NCBI GenBank assembly: GCA_022360015.1
Contig: JAKSDQ010000071.1
Span: 62,001 to 126,000, forward strand
DNA: 64,000 bases
Origin: Cytophagales bacterium
GTDB taxonomy: Bacteria > Bacteroidota > Bacteroidia > Cytophagales > Cyclobacteriaceae
Direction of reading: 5' to 3'
The notes below the pieces were generated by a model. It was not told the origin of the DNA, ran no database searches, and saw nothing but the letters and a program-made list of their open reading frames with translations. This document shows, one piece after another, positions 8,692-18,554 of the stretch (position 1 is its first letter; every line of letters begins with the position of its first letter). A program made the position numbers and the translations under genes.

Positions 8692-9402
8692 ATGAAAAAG
8701 ATTTTTACACTTCTGTTAAGCCTTACTTTGTTTTCTGCAAAAGCACAGGATCTTAATCGGTTTTACCAACAGGTTGACGCATTCTTGAAAAAATACACCA
8801 AAAATGGGCGTGTTAGCTACGATAAAATCAATAAATCCATGCAAGAGGCAGAAGCTATTTATCAAGATATCGGTACCATGGATTTAGGCCGTGCGACCGA
8901 CAATGAAAAAATTGCTTTTTACATAAATGCCTACAATATGATCGTCATTTATCAGGTAGCAAAGTATTATCCGCTGAAATCAGCTTTGGACCAGAGTGGT
9001 TTTTTTGATAAAGTAAAGCACAAGGTGGCCGGGGAAATGATAACCCTGAATGCCCTGGAAATAATCAAATTATTGCGTAACTATAAAGATCCGAAGTTTC
9101 ACTTTGCCCTCGCATGCGCTGCCAAAGGCTGTCCTAAACTGGCAAGTTTTGCTTATCTTCCCCTGCAACTGGATAAGCAATTAAATGATCGCACCAAACT
9201 CGCCCTTAACGACAAATACTTTATCCAGGTGGCAGATCAAAATCAGAAAGTGAACGTTTCTATGATTTTTAAATGGTATGAAAAAGATTTCACCATGAAT
9301 GGCCAGTCGGTGATACAATTTATCAATACCTACAGAACGACCAAGATACCTGAAGGCTATCGACTTGATTATTATACTTACAACTGGTCTTTAAATATGT
9401 AA
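8692..9402 (+). CDS. DUF547 domain protein, secreted
   Basis: A 236-residue protein with a signal peptide (MKKIFTLLLSLTLFSAKAQ, cleavage after about residue 19). The mature part matches DUF547: AFYINAYNMIVIY near residue 83, followed by the FHFALACAAKGCP segment with conserved cysteines and the closing WYEKDF motif. The biochemical role of the family is not established, and it is common and usually exported in Bacteroidota. It is convergent with the Na/Ca antiporter gene, and its upstream region holds the dyad described at 8450-8476. Confidence 0.85.
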   Translation: MKKIFTLLLSLTLFSAKAQDLNRFYQQVDAFLKKYTKNGRVSYDKINKSMQEAEAIYQDIGTMDLGRATDNEKIAFYINAYNMIVIYQVAKYYPLKSALDQSGFFDKVKHKVAGEMITLNALEIIKLLRNYKDPKFHFALACAAKGCPKLASFAYLPLQLDKQLNDRTKLALNDKYFIQVADQNQKVNVSMIFKWYEKDFTMNGQSVIQFINTYRTTKIPEGYRLDYYTYNWSLNM

Positions 9403-9442
9403 ACACCAAATTGATGGTCCATGACAATGCCCGGATCTTTTA

Positions 9443-10432
9443 CTATCCTCTTTGAATGAGATAATAGATATAGATGATGTAAATAATAATAAAAACATAA
9501 CCCTCCCACTTGCTGATCCTTGGCGTTTTACCAATGACTACGGCGACAAGCAGCATGGTACTGGCCGCCACGATCATCATAATGTCAATATTACTGATCG
9601 TATTAAATGGAAGCGGCTTGACAATAGCACTTAAACCAAGAATCCACAACATGTTGAATATATTGGAACCAACTACATTGCCAACAGCTATATCGGTGTT
9701 TTTTTTGAAAGAAGCCAGGGCGGAAGTAACCAACTCTGGCAAAGAGGTGCCTACCGAAATAATGGTTAAGCCAACGAGTGATTCACTGACGTTAAAAAAC
9801 TGCGCGTAATGGACTGCCCCATTCACCACCCAATTTCCTCCAAAATATAAACCGAGTATACCCAATATAACATAACCAACCGACATGCTTATAGCAATGG
9901 TCTTATATTCCTTTTCAAACCTTTTTTCCTTTTTTTCCTTAGTGGAAATATATACGTAACCCAGAAAAAGCAAAAAGAAAAACAACAGAATCAGACCATC
10001 GATCCTCCCGATGATGAGCGGGCCGGTTGCGGAGGAAATGGTAGCATTGGCCAGGAAGCCTACCAGCAAAGTGGCTGTTAAAGAAAATGGAATCTCAATA
10101 AAGTATGTGTTTCTTGTAATCGGTAAAGGATATATGGCCGCAGATACGCCCAGTATCAGCAGGATATTTGCAATGTTGCTTCCCATTACATTACCGATGG
10201 CAATTTCTGCGCTTCCGTTAACACTGGAAACCAGATTGACGAGAAGCTCAGGGGTTGAGGTTCCGAACGAAACAACGGTCAACCCTATTACAAGATCAGA
10301 TAACCCAAATCTTTTGCCTAAAGAAGTAGAACCAAGAACTAAAAAATCAGCCCCCTTGATCAAAATGACAAACCCTAGTAAAAATTGTATGAATTGCAAT
10401 GCCCAATTTATTAATAAGCCGTAATATCGCAA
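9443..10432 (-). CDS. Calcium/sodium antiporter, YrbG family
   Basis: A 329-residue membrane protein made of two inverted Na_Ca_ex repeats of about five helices each. The signature alpha-repeats are visible: SFGTSTPELLVNL in the first half and SVGTSLPELVTSAL in the second. Each is followed by an AIGNVMGSN/AVGNVVGSN motif, which contains ion-coordinating residues in this family. The start must be non-ATG: the first candidate after an in-frame stop is TTG at 10432, and no in-frame ATG precedes the first repeat. It would exchange cytosolic calcium for sodium or protons at the inner membrane. Confidence 0.9.
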   Translation of the reverse strand: MRYYGLLINWALQFIQFLLGFVILIKGADFLVLGSTSLGKRFGLSDLVIGLTVVSFGTSTPELLVNLVSSVNGSAEIAIGNVMGSNIANILLILGVSAAIYPLPITRNTYFIEIPFSLTATLLVGFLANATISSATGPLIIGRIDGLILLFFFLLFLGYVYISTKEKKEKRFEKEYKTIAISMSVGYVILGILGLYFGGNWVVNGAVHYAQFFNVSESLVGLTIISVGTSLPELVTSALASFKKNTDIAVGNVVGSNIFNMLWILGLSAIVKPLPFNTISNIDIMMIVAASTMLLVAVVIGKTPRISKWEGYVFIIIYIIYIYYLIQRG

Positions 10433-10523
10433 GAATTTTCAACAAAGAAAATTTAAGTGTGAGCGAAAAAGTTTCCTTCTTGTTATATTTATTACAAAAA
10501 ATACATAATTGTAATAAGCAAAC

Positions 10524-12698
10524 ATGAAAACATTTTTACCGGCGATTTTACTTTTTGTCTGTATGGTGAGCTTTGGCCAGCAAAAAATCACCATCGAAGA
10601 CTTTACTGAAAAGGGAACATTTAAGCAAAATGCCATTGGAGGAATTAACTGGATGAATGACGGCAATTATTACACCTCCCTTGTAGAAAATAAAATAATC
10701 CAATTTAACATCACAACCGGAAAAGAAGAAAAAGTGATTTTTGATGGCAGTACTTTCAAAGATCAAAGAAAAATCAATGACTATGAGTTCAGTCATGACG
10801 AAACAAAGCTCTTACTCATGACTGACAGGCAAGGGATCTACAGAAGGTCATATACCGCGGATTTTTATATGTATGATCTGAATGCCCAAACCCTCACCAG
10901 GCTTTCGGAAAACGGACGACAGGCATATGCCACATTTTCACCTGACGGGTCAAAGGTGGGCTTCACCAGAAATAACAACCTTTATTATGTAACACTCGAC
11001 AATATGCAGGAAATTGAGGTAACCGATAATGGGGAGAAACAAAAAATCATTAATGGTAGCAGCGATTGGGTCTATGAGGAAGAGTTGAGTTTAACCAAGG
11101 CATTTTTCTGGTCTCCGAATAGCGCAAAGTTGGCATTTTACAGTTTTGATGAGGGGCATGTCAAAGAATACGTATTACAAAAATGGAATGAGGGCGCCTT
11201 GTATCCTGAAAATTATCGTTACAAATACCCGAAGGCCGGGGAACGAAATTCTATTGTAACCATTCATATTTACGATTTGGCCACCCGGAAAACCCTGAAT
11301 GCCGACATTGGGGAAGAGAAAGACATCTATATTCCCAGGGTCAAGTGGACTAAAACCGATGGTATCTTATCGGTTATCAGGTTGAATCGATTACAAAATA
11401 AATTGGAAATATTACATGTAGATGCAAACAGTGGTCAATCTACCACCGCATTTAGCCAGTCATACCCCACCTATGTAGATATCGATGAAGCCGATGATTT
11501 AACTTACCTGAGCGATAAAAAGCATTTTATTATTTCGGGTGAAAAATCCGGCTTTAAACATCTGTATCTATACACGATGACAGGCCAACTGGTCAGGCAA
11601 ATAACCAGTGGTGATTGGGAAGTAAAAAATTTTATCGGCATCGATGAGCATGGTTCATCAAAAGCCATTTATTATATTTCCACAGAAACCTCCCCTCTGG
11701 AAAGACACTTTTACAAGATCAATTTATCAGGCAAGAAAAAAACCAGGCTTTCGGCACAGGCCGGAATTCACAACATAAATATGAGCCATGATTTCAGTCA
11801 CTACCTCAGTTATCATCACAACTCCGAAACACCACTTTCTGTCAGGCTGTTCAGCACCAGGGGTAATAAAATGGTCAGAATACTTGAGTCCAATGAAAAA
11901 CTAAAGGAAGCCACACAAGCATTTTCATTGAGTAAGAAGGAATATTTTACTTTTAACACCGGAGAAGACACAAAATTACATGGTTACCTGCTGAAACCGG
12001 TCAACTTCGATGAACAAAAAAAGTACCCGGTATTGCTTTATCAGTATAGCGGGCCGGGATCACAGAATGTTACCAATGGTTGGGGAGGAGCACATTTTTA
12101 CTGGCACCAAATGCTAACGCAGTTGGGATACATAGTGGCTGTGGTTGATTCCAGAGGCACAGGATCGAGGGGTGTGGCTTTTCAGAAGGTTACTTATAAA
12201 CAGCTCGGTAAATATGAGACGGAAGATCATATAGAGGCCGCCAGGTACCTCGGCAACCTGTCGTTTATCGATGAGGAAAGGATCGGAATCTGGGGATGGA
12301 GCTATGGTGGATACATTTCCTCCCTTGTATTGTTTAAAGGAGCGGATTATTTCAAAACGGCCATTGCGGTGGCACCGGTGACCACCTGGAGATACTACGA
12401 TACCATATACACCGAAAGGTATTTACAAAAACCCCAGGATAATCCGGCAGGTTATGATGATAATTCACCGATCACTCATGCCGGCAAACTGAAAGGTAAC
12501 TTTTTGCTGGTCCATGGTACGGCAGACGACAATGTCCACTTTCAAAATGCTGTAAACCTGCAAGATGCCCTGATAGCTGCAGGCAAACAGTTTCAATCCT
12601 TTTATTATCCGGACAGGGCACATGGAATCAGAAGGGGCAAAACGACCCGTTCTCACCTGTACCGGATGATGACCGATTATTTACTGAATAATTTGTGA
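10524..12698 (+). CDS. Dipeptidyl peptidase IV-type S9B serine peptidase
   Basis: A 724-residue exported peptidase. A signal peptide (about 1-18, ending VSFGQ) precedes the eight-bladed DPP-IV beta-propeller (about 90-470), which includes the YEEEL double-glutamate motif that binds the substrate N terminus. The C-terminal alpha/beta hydrolase domain (about 475-724) has the nucleophile elbow GWSYGG with Ser593, the acid in GTADDNVH (Asp668/669) and His700 in DRAHGI. Length and order are typical of Bacteroidota DPP-IV. It cleaves X-Pro or X-Ala dipeptides from peptides in the periplasm. It is a single gene, divergent from the antiporter. Confidence 0.93.
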   Translation: MKTFLPAILLFVCMVSFGQQKITIEDFTEKGTFKQNAIGGINWMNDGNYYTSLVENKIIQFNITTGKEEKVIFDGSTFKDQRKINDYEFSHDETKLLLMTDRQGIYRRSYTADFYMYDLNAQTLTRLSENGRQAYATFSPDGSKVGFTRNNNLYYVTLDNMQEIEVTDNGEKQKIINGSSDWVYEEELSLTKAFFWSPNSAKLAFYSFDEGHVKEYVLQKWNEGALYPENYRYKYPKAGERNSIVTIHIYDLATRKTLNADIGEEKDIYIPRVKWTKTDGILSVIRLNRLQNKLEILHVDANSGQSTTAFSQSYPTYVDIDEADDLTYLSDKKHFIISGEKSGFKHLYLYTMTGQLVRQITSGDWEVKNFIGIDEHGSSKAIYYISTETSPLERHFYKINLSGKKKTRLSAQAGIHNINMSHDFSHYLSYHHNSETPLSVRLFSTRGNKMVRILESNEKLKEATQAFSLSKKEYFTFNTGEDTKLHGYLLKPVNFDEQKKYPVLLYQYSGPGSQNVTNGWGGAHFYWHQMLTQLGYIVAVVDSRGTGSRGVAFQKVTYKQLGKYETEDHIEAARYLGNLSFIDEERIGIWGWSYGGYISSLVLFKGADYFKTAIAVAPVTTWRYYDTIYTERYLQKPQDNPAGYDDNSPITHAGKLKGNFLLVHGTADDNVHFQNAVNLQDALIAAGKQFQSFYYPDRAHGIRRGKTTRSHLYRMMTDYLLNNL

Positions 12699-12812
12699 GT
12701 GCAGCAATCGAACGACCGCTGTTATGTCAGGATGTACTTCGTATTATTTGGTCTTAATGTGGGACTAACCTAAAAAATTGAACACCAGAAGTCTGGAAAA
12801 AATTTGGGAACT

Positions 12813-13007
12813 TTAGGCACTGATTTTGTTAGTTTGCCCGGCAATAGCGTTTTTCGGTTTAAATATTTCCAAAAAATGAATACAAATGGATGACTGGCGA
12901 TTCACACCAATCCAATTACATTTTACAATGTCTCCTTTGATTGAATTTACAATCATAGTTGGCCCCCCTGATTTTAATCTGACAGCATCTCCTATTTTGA
13001 AACTCAT
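12813..13007 (-). CDS. Small YodC-family protein (DUF2158)
   Basis: A 64-residue protein starting MSFKIGDAVRLKSGGPTM, followed by the V-K-C-N-W strand. This is the compact SH3-like fold seen in YodC/DUF2158 proteins. The function of the family is unknown. It is a monocistronic gene in an AT-rich stretch, and the tail after residue 50 is not conserved in the family as I know it. Confidence 0.75.
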   Translation of the reverse strand: MSFKIGDAVRLKSGGPTMIVNSIKGDIVKCNWIGVNRQSSICIHFLEIFKPKNAIAGQTNKISA

Positions 13008-13327
13008 TTTATAACTTGTTTTTTATTAACAATTATGACTTTTTATGACCGTGTAAAAAATAGTGATAATTAATTCATATCGATCACAACTCGAATATGC
13101 AATATTATTTAAATAAATATTAGCCAAAACAGGAACATAACCTTCTCAGGTAACATTTGACTAAAATTGAAAGATTCTTAGAAAACCTCGCCTGTATCAA
13201 AAGATGACTCCAATCCAAAAGGCTATGAATATTACAACTTTATTCTGCAAAATTCAAGCCCTTCACACTGATTATTACAAATTCCTGACGGAATTTTTTA
13301 AGCGTTTTTAGCTGGTTGAAAATAATC
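13008..13327. other. AT-rich intergenic region, no gene recognised
   Basis: 320 bases between the YodC-like gene and a lipoprotein gene, both on the minus strand. The only open stretch is a 36-codon plus-strand frame starting at 13204, which has no recognisable similarity. No stable hairpin or repeat stands out. Confidence 0.5.
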
Positions 13328-13981
13328 CTATTTTAACTCGGAATTTTTAAATTTTACCTTTACCATAGTCATATTATTGCTAACACTTATGACGCAGTTT
13401 CCCCTAAACCAGTAACTTATATCACTGTTTTCCGATACAAATTCCGGTGTACCATATACGCTTATAAAGTATGCTTTTGTAATGCGGTAAATAATAGCTG
13501 CATCTTCCATAACTGCCTCCGATGTTTCGATAATGTTTTTTAATATCCCTTTGTTTAATTCAAAGGATTTTTCCATCAGTGATTGCTCTAAAACGGGGTT
13601 TGTAATCAGTTCCAGTTCAATCAACCGGTTATTTTTAAATACCGGTGAAAAAATCCATTTGATTTTTTTTACAGCTTCGTGATCAGGAAATATATAATAA
13701 TACCTGTAATAAGATAAATCCTGCCCCGTAGCCATTGCCGGGTCGGAAACGAACGAATGAATAATACCTTGCTGATAAAGGCTATCCATTTTTTTCAGAT
13801 AACCAGTCCGTGAATCCCCAAATTTAATACTCAAAAGGGTATTGACGGCACGAGGCTCCCGGACCAGATTTTTATCAATTAAACCCTGAATTTCCTCCTT
13901 TTCATGCCGATTACCGCATCCATGGGTTGCCATAAGCAGAAAGCAGAAAACAAGGGTTTGAAAGCAAATGAAAAATTTCAT
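13328..13981 (-). CDS. Hypothetical lipoprotein
   Basis: A 217-residue protein I do not recognise. The N terminus is a lipoprotein signal (FCFLLMATHGC, lipobox cysteine near residue 22). The mature part is mixed alpha/beta with no cysteine pair until a single cysteine in the closing WFRGNCVISVSNN segment. It stands alone, divergent from the OmpA-like gene that follows. Its terminal beta-rich part, with a tyrosine-rich YYRYYYIF stretch, gives no functional clue. Confidence 0.65.
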   Translation of the reverse strand: MKFFICFQTLVFCFLLMATHGCGNRHEKEEIQGLIDKNLVREPRAVNTLLSIKFGDSRTGYLKKMDSLYQQGIIHSFVSDPAMATGQDLSYYRYYYIFPDHEAVKKIKWIFSPVFKNNRLIELELITNPVLEQSLMEKSFELNKGILKNIIETSEAVMEDAAIIYRITKAYFISVYGTPEFVSENSDISYWFRGNCVISVSNNMTMVKVKFKNSELK

Positions 13982-14122
13982 GGGTAAATTTTAAAAAAAC
14001 CGTTTACTTATTCATCGGAATCAGTATATATAATTAGTAATAATTCAATTTTTTATATGAAATTTAATATACCCTGGATTGAACTAACATAATTTTAACA
14101 AAAACTCTATTACAAAGTCTTT

Positions 14123-15310
14123 ATGTACGCTGATAAATGGTTTTCAGGACTCGGAATGCTGATTATCATCTTTACTTTTAACGTCAGGGCTCAGAATTTA
14201 GTGCAGAATGGAAGTTTTGAAGAAAACAATGCCTGCCCCGTGGGATTAGATGAGCTGGTGCTATGTGATCACTGGCTGCCATGCGGTACCAATCACCCCT
14301 CACCGGATTATTTTCATTCCTGTTCCAGCCCTCACAGAATGGGGATTCCTAACAATGCTTTTGGCCATCAATATGCCAGAAGTGGTCAGGCTTATGCTGG
14401 TTTGATCGCTTACCTTACTATTGATCAGGAGAACAAGAAAAACTGGGAACTTTCAAATAATCACAGGGAATTTATCCAAACCTATTTAACCTATCCCCTG
14501 GAAGAGGGAAAAACATACTATGCAGAATTTCACGTTAGCCTGGTGGAAGATTGTGACTATGGGATTGCCAACCTGGGGTTGTTGCTAACCGAGGAGACAC
14601 CGGAACTTACCTGGCCAAAAATTCAATTTGGGTATTTCAAGCCTCAAATCCGGCATGACAGCCATGAGTTCATAGACAACAACAAGGTATGGACCAAAAT
14701 CTCCGGAACCTTTATCGCCAAGGGAGGTGAAAATGTGTTAACGATCGGAAATTTTGACAACGATGACGCCACAAGGGTTAAAAAGAATAAATCCGCAAAG
14801 CTCAACAACATATTCCGCAAAAAATTTCTTCCGAAAATGGCCTACTATTACATTGACGATGTAAAAGTAGTGCCCGTAGATAGCCTGGAGAGTAACCCCG
14901 AAGCTGAACCGGTATTCGTACACCGGGATCCCTTAAACCACGAATACTTTGGGATGATGACGGTTGGAGATAAGATTGAACTTAGTAACATTTATTTTGA
15001 GTTTGATAAATCAACCCTTTTGGCAGAATCCTTTTTCGAGCTGAACAAGTTGTTTGATCTGCTGTGGGAAAATGTGGAGATGGAAATTCTTATTGAAGGA
15101 CACACCGATATTATCGGGTCTGATGTTTACAATGAAAACCTCTCCCGGCAAAGGGCCAAGGCGGTGGTCGATTACCTGGTGAAAAAGGGAATTCCGGCAA
15201 CCAGGATTTATTACAAAGGGTACGGGCGGAGTATGCCCATTGCCAGTAATGACTCTGAAGATGGCCGATCCAGAAACAGGCGTGTGGAGTTTCTGATTCT
15301 AAAAAGATGA
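14123..15310 (+). CDS. OmpA-family protein with N-terminal CBM-like domain
   Basis: A 395-residue exported protein. A signal peptide (about 1-24) is followed by a jelly-roll-like domain beginning NLVQNGSFEENNACP, a start common to carbohydrate-binding-like modules in Bacteroidota outer-membrane proteins. The C terminus (about 285-395) is an OmpA peptidoglycan-binding domain with IYFEFDKSTL, EGHTDIIGSDVYNENLSRQRA and the closing SRNRRVEF motif. It probably anchors the outer membrane or a surface structure to peptidoglycan. It is followed by a small NTF2-like gene on the same strand, 71 bases away. Confidence 0.88.
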   Translation: MYADKWFSGLGMLIIIFTFNVRAQNLVQNGSFEENNACPVGLDELVLCDHWLPCGTNHPSPDYFHSCSSPHRMGIPNNAFGHQYARSGQAYAGLIAYLTIDQENKKNWELSNNHREFIQTYLTYPLEEGKTYYAEFHVSLVEDCDYGIANLGLLLTEETPELTWPKIQFGYFKPQIRHDSHEFIDNNKVWTKISGTFIAKGGENVLTIGNFDNDDATRVKKNKSAKLNNIFRKKFLPKMAYYYIDDVKVVPVDSLESNPEAEPVFVHRDPLNHEYFGMMTVGDKIELSNIYFEFDKSTLLAESFFELNKLFDLLWENVEMEILIEGHTDIIGSDVYNENLSRQRAKAVVDYLVKKGIPATRIYYKGYGRSMPIASNDSEDGRSRNRRVEFLILKR

Positions 15311-15381
15311 TAACATTTCAACCTGCCAACCATTGTTTACGTTAATACGGGTTATCCAAACTAATTATTAACTCAAACCTC

Positions 15382-15843
15382 ATGCTCATGAAAACTAAGA
15401 ACTATGCCTATTTTGCTATCTTGATTTTGATCCCCTTCTTTGCTTTTAAACACTACCACAATATCGAAGCAGAAAATGAGGTAAAAAGCCTGATAGAAAA
15501 ATCCTATATCAATGGCGCTTTCAATGCATTGGACCCTGATGCCATGGCGCAAGGCTTTCATCCTGATTTCTCCATATTCTCTGCCAAAGGCGAATCTATC
15601 CAAAAATATCCAATAAAGGACTGGGTAGAGAATGTCAGAAAAAGAAAAGCAAAGGATGGTTTTGATCCGGCAGAGAACAAATGGGAACATAAATTTGTAT
15701 CTGTAGATGTGACTGGCGGTTCGGCCTCTGCCAAAATAGAGCTTTCGAAGGATGGAAAGAAGGTTTACACCGATTATCTGTCATTGCTAAAGTTTGACAG
15801 CGGCTGGAAGATAGTAGCGAAGGTCTACCACAAACATGAATAA
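15382..15843 (+). CDS. NTF2-like / putative lumazine-binding family protein, membrane-anchored or exported
   Basis: A 153-residue protein with a hydrophobic N terminus (residues 6-18), followed by an NTF2-like alpha+beta domain: VKSLIEKSYINGAFNALDPDAM, HPDF and the closing FDSGWKIVAKVY strand. This pattern fits the lumazine-binding-like NTF2 family (PF12893 type). The role is unknown, and such domains bind small ligands. The ATG two codons downstream (15388) is an equally good start. Confidence 0.75.
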   Translation: MLMKTKNYAYFAILILIPFFAFKHYHNIEAENEVKSLIEKSYINGAFNALDPDAMAQGFHPDFSIFSAKGESIQKYPIKDWVENVRKRKAKDGFDPAENKWEHKFVSVDVTGGSASAKIELSKDGKKVYTDYLSLLKFDSGWKIVAKVYHKHE

Positions 15844-15892
15844 AAAGGGTACGCTCCGGTTGAAGCAGGACAAATAGCAAAGGATTCAAGGG

Positions 15893-15912
15893 ACGCTCAG
15901 GTTTTTGAGCGT
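15893..15912. terminator. Shared hairpin between convergent genes
   Basis: The inverted repeat ACGCTCA (15893-15899) and TGAGCGT (15906-15912) overlaps the 3' end of the proline dehydrogenase frame. It lies 50 bases after the NTF2-like gene. Only a weak T-rich tail is present, so this is a possible bidirectional terminator. Confidence 0.4.
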
Positions 15913-17093
15913 TCTTGCTTTATACGTCGTTTAATTTCCTTTTTGATGTATTGAAATTCCCTGCTTGTTTGACCGGCTATTGATGAGTTTTCCTCTGACC
16001 GCCTGAACAGGTAGGGAAGTACCGCTTCCACCGGCCCGTAGGGAACATATTTTACAACATTGTAACCTGCTTTGGACAAGTTGAAAGAGATATTGTCGCT
16101 CATGCCATATAACTGTGCGAAATAAATGCCAGGATCGTGGGGAGCGATATTTTTTCCCTCCATTAATTCGGTAAGATATTGGTTACTATATTCGTTGTGC
16201 GTACCGGAACATAAGCTAATAACGCCGTAATTATCGACGCAAAACTTCAAGGCCAGATTATAATCACGATCTGAAGAGGCTTTGTCAGGTTGTATAGGGC
16301 TTGGGTATCCCATTTCTGCGGCCCTTTCCCTTTCCTTTTCCATGTAAGCCCCCCTTACCAGCTTTGCCCCAAATAAAGCCCCCTTTTCCGAAACCATTGA
16401 AAATGCTTATTTAAGATTATCCAACATATCGTGGCGGTACATTTGATAGGTATTGTAGACAATAACTTTTTCCCGGTTAAACCTGATCATCATTTCGTAA
16501 ACAATATCATCTATGGTATCCTGCATCCAGGACTCTTCACCATCTATCAAAATTCTCGTATCACATGCATGAGCTTCACGGCAAATATTCTCCACACGGG
16601 TTTTGGCCAACTGAAAAGACCGGCATTCCTGTTCAGTCAAAGTCATTCCGTTCTGAACCTTTGTCAACAGGTCAGCAGAAGCTATTCCCGAAGGTTTGAA
16701 GACGGAAAAAGGAATATTGTCCGACTCCTTAGACTTTCTAATGGTTTTGATAATTTCAGCGGTTGTTCTGTCAAACCCTTCCTCTGTTTTCTCTCCTTCC
16801 ACAGAATAGTCCAGGATCGCACCGATGCTGAATTCAGCCAGTTCATGGATGGTCTTTTCGCTTTCAACAATGTTCTCGCCCCCACAGAAATGTTCAAAAA
16901 AAGTATATTTTATGATGGGCTTGACAGGGAATCTGATTTTGAAAAAAAAACTAATCAAAATATTGCCTATTTTTACCAGCCTATTAAAATTCATAGCGCC
17001 GAATAACAAATACATCTTAAACAGGCGATAATTTGATTTGGAAGAAAATGCTACGGAGGTATCCTCAAATGAAACAGGTTTAGTTGCTTTCAT
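15897..17093 (-). pseudogene. Proline dehydrogenase interrupted by an in-frame TAA
   Basis: Two adjacent open segments in the same frame (17093-16410 and 16406-15897) together make one proline dehydrogenase of about 398 residues, the normal length for the Bacteroidota single-domain enzyme. They are separated only by a TAA at 16409-16407, after the codons for RHDMLDNLK. The text continues in frame with AFSMVSEKGALFGAKLVRGAYMEKE. The FAD/substrate motifs KLVRGAY and RRSEEN are downstream of the stop, so the first segment alone cannot work. One base change from AAA, GAA or CAA would explain the stop. The family oxidises proline to pyrroline-5-carboxylate with FAD. Alternatives are a sequencing error or readthrough. 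The gene is divergent from aroB. Confidence 0.88.
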
Positions 17094-17149
17094 AGTCGAT
17101 ATTTTACCGTTGCAAAGATAAAAAAACCAACTTATTGAAAAAGGATATT

Positions 17150-18208
17150 ATGGCACCGGGTGAGGTTATCATTACAAGGAAATTAGGTGAAGCATTAAAG
17201 GCGTTTTTTGATGAAAAAACCTTTTCTAATGTTGGTATTCTAATGGATGAAAATACCAAAATCCATTGCTATCCCCTGGTCAGGGATCTGCTACCGAATC
17301 ACCTGGCAATAGCCATCGAGAGCGGTGAAGAAAACAAGTCGTTAAAAACGTGTGAAAGTATCTGGCATCAGCTTACTGAAGCCAGGTTCGACCGAAAATC
17401 ATTGCTGATTAATCTCGGTGGGGGCGTGATTGGAGATATGGGAGGATTTTGTGCCGCCACCTTCAAAAGAGGAATTGACTTTATCAACTTACCTACCACC
17501 TTGCTGGCCCAGGTAGATGCAAGCGTAGGGGGAAAATTGGGAATAGATTTTCAAGGGTTGAAAAACCATATAGGGTTATTTAAACTTCCGGAGCAGGTAA
17601 TTATCTGCGACCAATTTCTCGACACCCTCCCCTATGATCAGCTACGATCAGGTTTTGCCGAGGTAATCAAACATCACCTGATTAGCGATCAGGAAGGGTG
17701 GCCCTCTTTAATTGAATCATCATTATCCGATATCTCCTGGTATGATATTATAAAACATTCCGTAGATATTAAGCAAAAGATTGTGGATGAGGATCCATTA
17801 GAGCAGGGCACGAGAAAAATACTTAACTTCGGACATACTATCGGTCATGCTGTGGAGAGTTTTTATCTGAATCAGGCGGATAAACAATTGCTGCATGGCG
17901 AAGCTATTGCAGTGGGGATGATCGCAGAGTCCTATCTCTCCGTGCTTAAAAACGGAATGGATAAAAGTCATTACAATCAAATCATAGATTATCTGATTGA
18001 TCTCTATAACCCCAGAGCTATTTATCATGAAGATATTAAGGCCATTGCTCATCTTACGACGCAGGACAAGAAAAATATCGGTTCAACCGTCAAATGTACC
18101 CTGTTGAAACAAATAGGTGAAGCCAATTATGATATAACGCTAGGACAAGAGGAAATCTACCATGCTTTGAACCAATACAATGAAACATTGGCAAAGCATC
18201 ATAAATAA
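17150..18208 (+). CDS. aroB: 3-dehydroquinate synthase
   Basis: About 352 residues. This is the second enzyme of the shikimate pathway, converting DAHP to 3-dehydroquinate with NAD and a divalent metal. Diagnostic motifs are GGGVIGDMGGFCAATFKRG (NAD binding), PTTLLAQVDASVGGKLGID, the metal-site glutamate in SGFAEVIKHH and the histidines in NFGHTIGHAVE and LHGEAIAVGM. I take the ATG at 17150, and a TTG five codons earlier (17135) is also open. It is divergent from the proline dehydrogenase gene and about 350 bases from aroA, with a small opposite-strand gene between them. Confidence 0.95.
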   Translation: MAPGEVIITRKLGEALKAFFDEKTFSNVGILMDENTKIHCYPLVRDLLPNHLAIAIESGEENKSLKTCESIWHQLTEARFDRKSLLINLGGGVIGDMGGFCAATFKRGIDFINLPTTLLAQVDASVGGKLGIDFQGLKNHIGLFKLPEQVIICDQFLDTLPYDQLRSGFAEVIKHHLISDQEGWPSLIESSLSDISWYDIIKHSVDIKQKIVDEDPLEQGTRKILNFGHTIGHAVESFYLNQADKQLLHGEAIAVGMIAESYLSVLKNGMDKSHYNQIIDYLIDLYNPRAIYHEDIKAIAHLTTQDKKNIGSTVKCTLLKQIGEANYDITLGQEEIYHALNQYNETLAKHHK

Positions 18209-18249
18209 AAAAATGGATGTACAGAATTCATTCGGCATTAAATCCGTTT

Positions 18250-18447
18250 TTAATACAATGTAAAATTCTTGGATCTAGATATGGGAATTCTAATACTATC
18301 TTCCAGGTTCTTCTTTAAATCTGTCGCTTTTTTTGACAATGATTCCCTGGTTTTTTTGCCACTTTCCGGAGCTAACAGCATCCCTGCCAAAGCTCCGGCG
18401 GCGGCCCCTCCTAGGAATGTCAGAAATATTTTACCTGAGCTTTTCAT
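18250..18447 (-). CDS. YtxH-like small membrane protein
   Basis: A 65-residue protein with one glycine/alanine-rich membrane segment (FLGGAAAGALAGMLLAP) followed by ESGKKTRESLSKKATDLKKNL. That is the standard YtxH (PF12732) layout of an N-terminal helix, a P-E-S-G-K-K-T-R turn and an amphipathic coiled coil. Such proteins are linked to stress responses, but the mechanism is unknown. It lies antisense between aroB and aroA. Confidence 0.8.
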   Translation of the reverse strand: MKSSGKIFLTFLGGAAAGALAGMLLAPESGKKTRESLSKKATDLKKNLEDSIRIPISRSKNFTLY

Positions 18448-18554
18448 ACTTTTATTCTTTAATAATTCAACACCGGACCTAAATCAATCCGGTTTGAACC
18501 GTAATCTTTGATTTATTAAATATAATCTTTGTATAATATTAATTAATTACACGT

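Noticed and set aside
13204-13311. 36-codon frame in the AT-rich gap
   Set aside because: There is no similarity, no supporting signal and a composition like the surrounding non-coding DNA.
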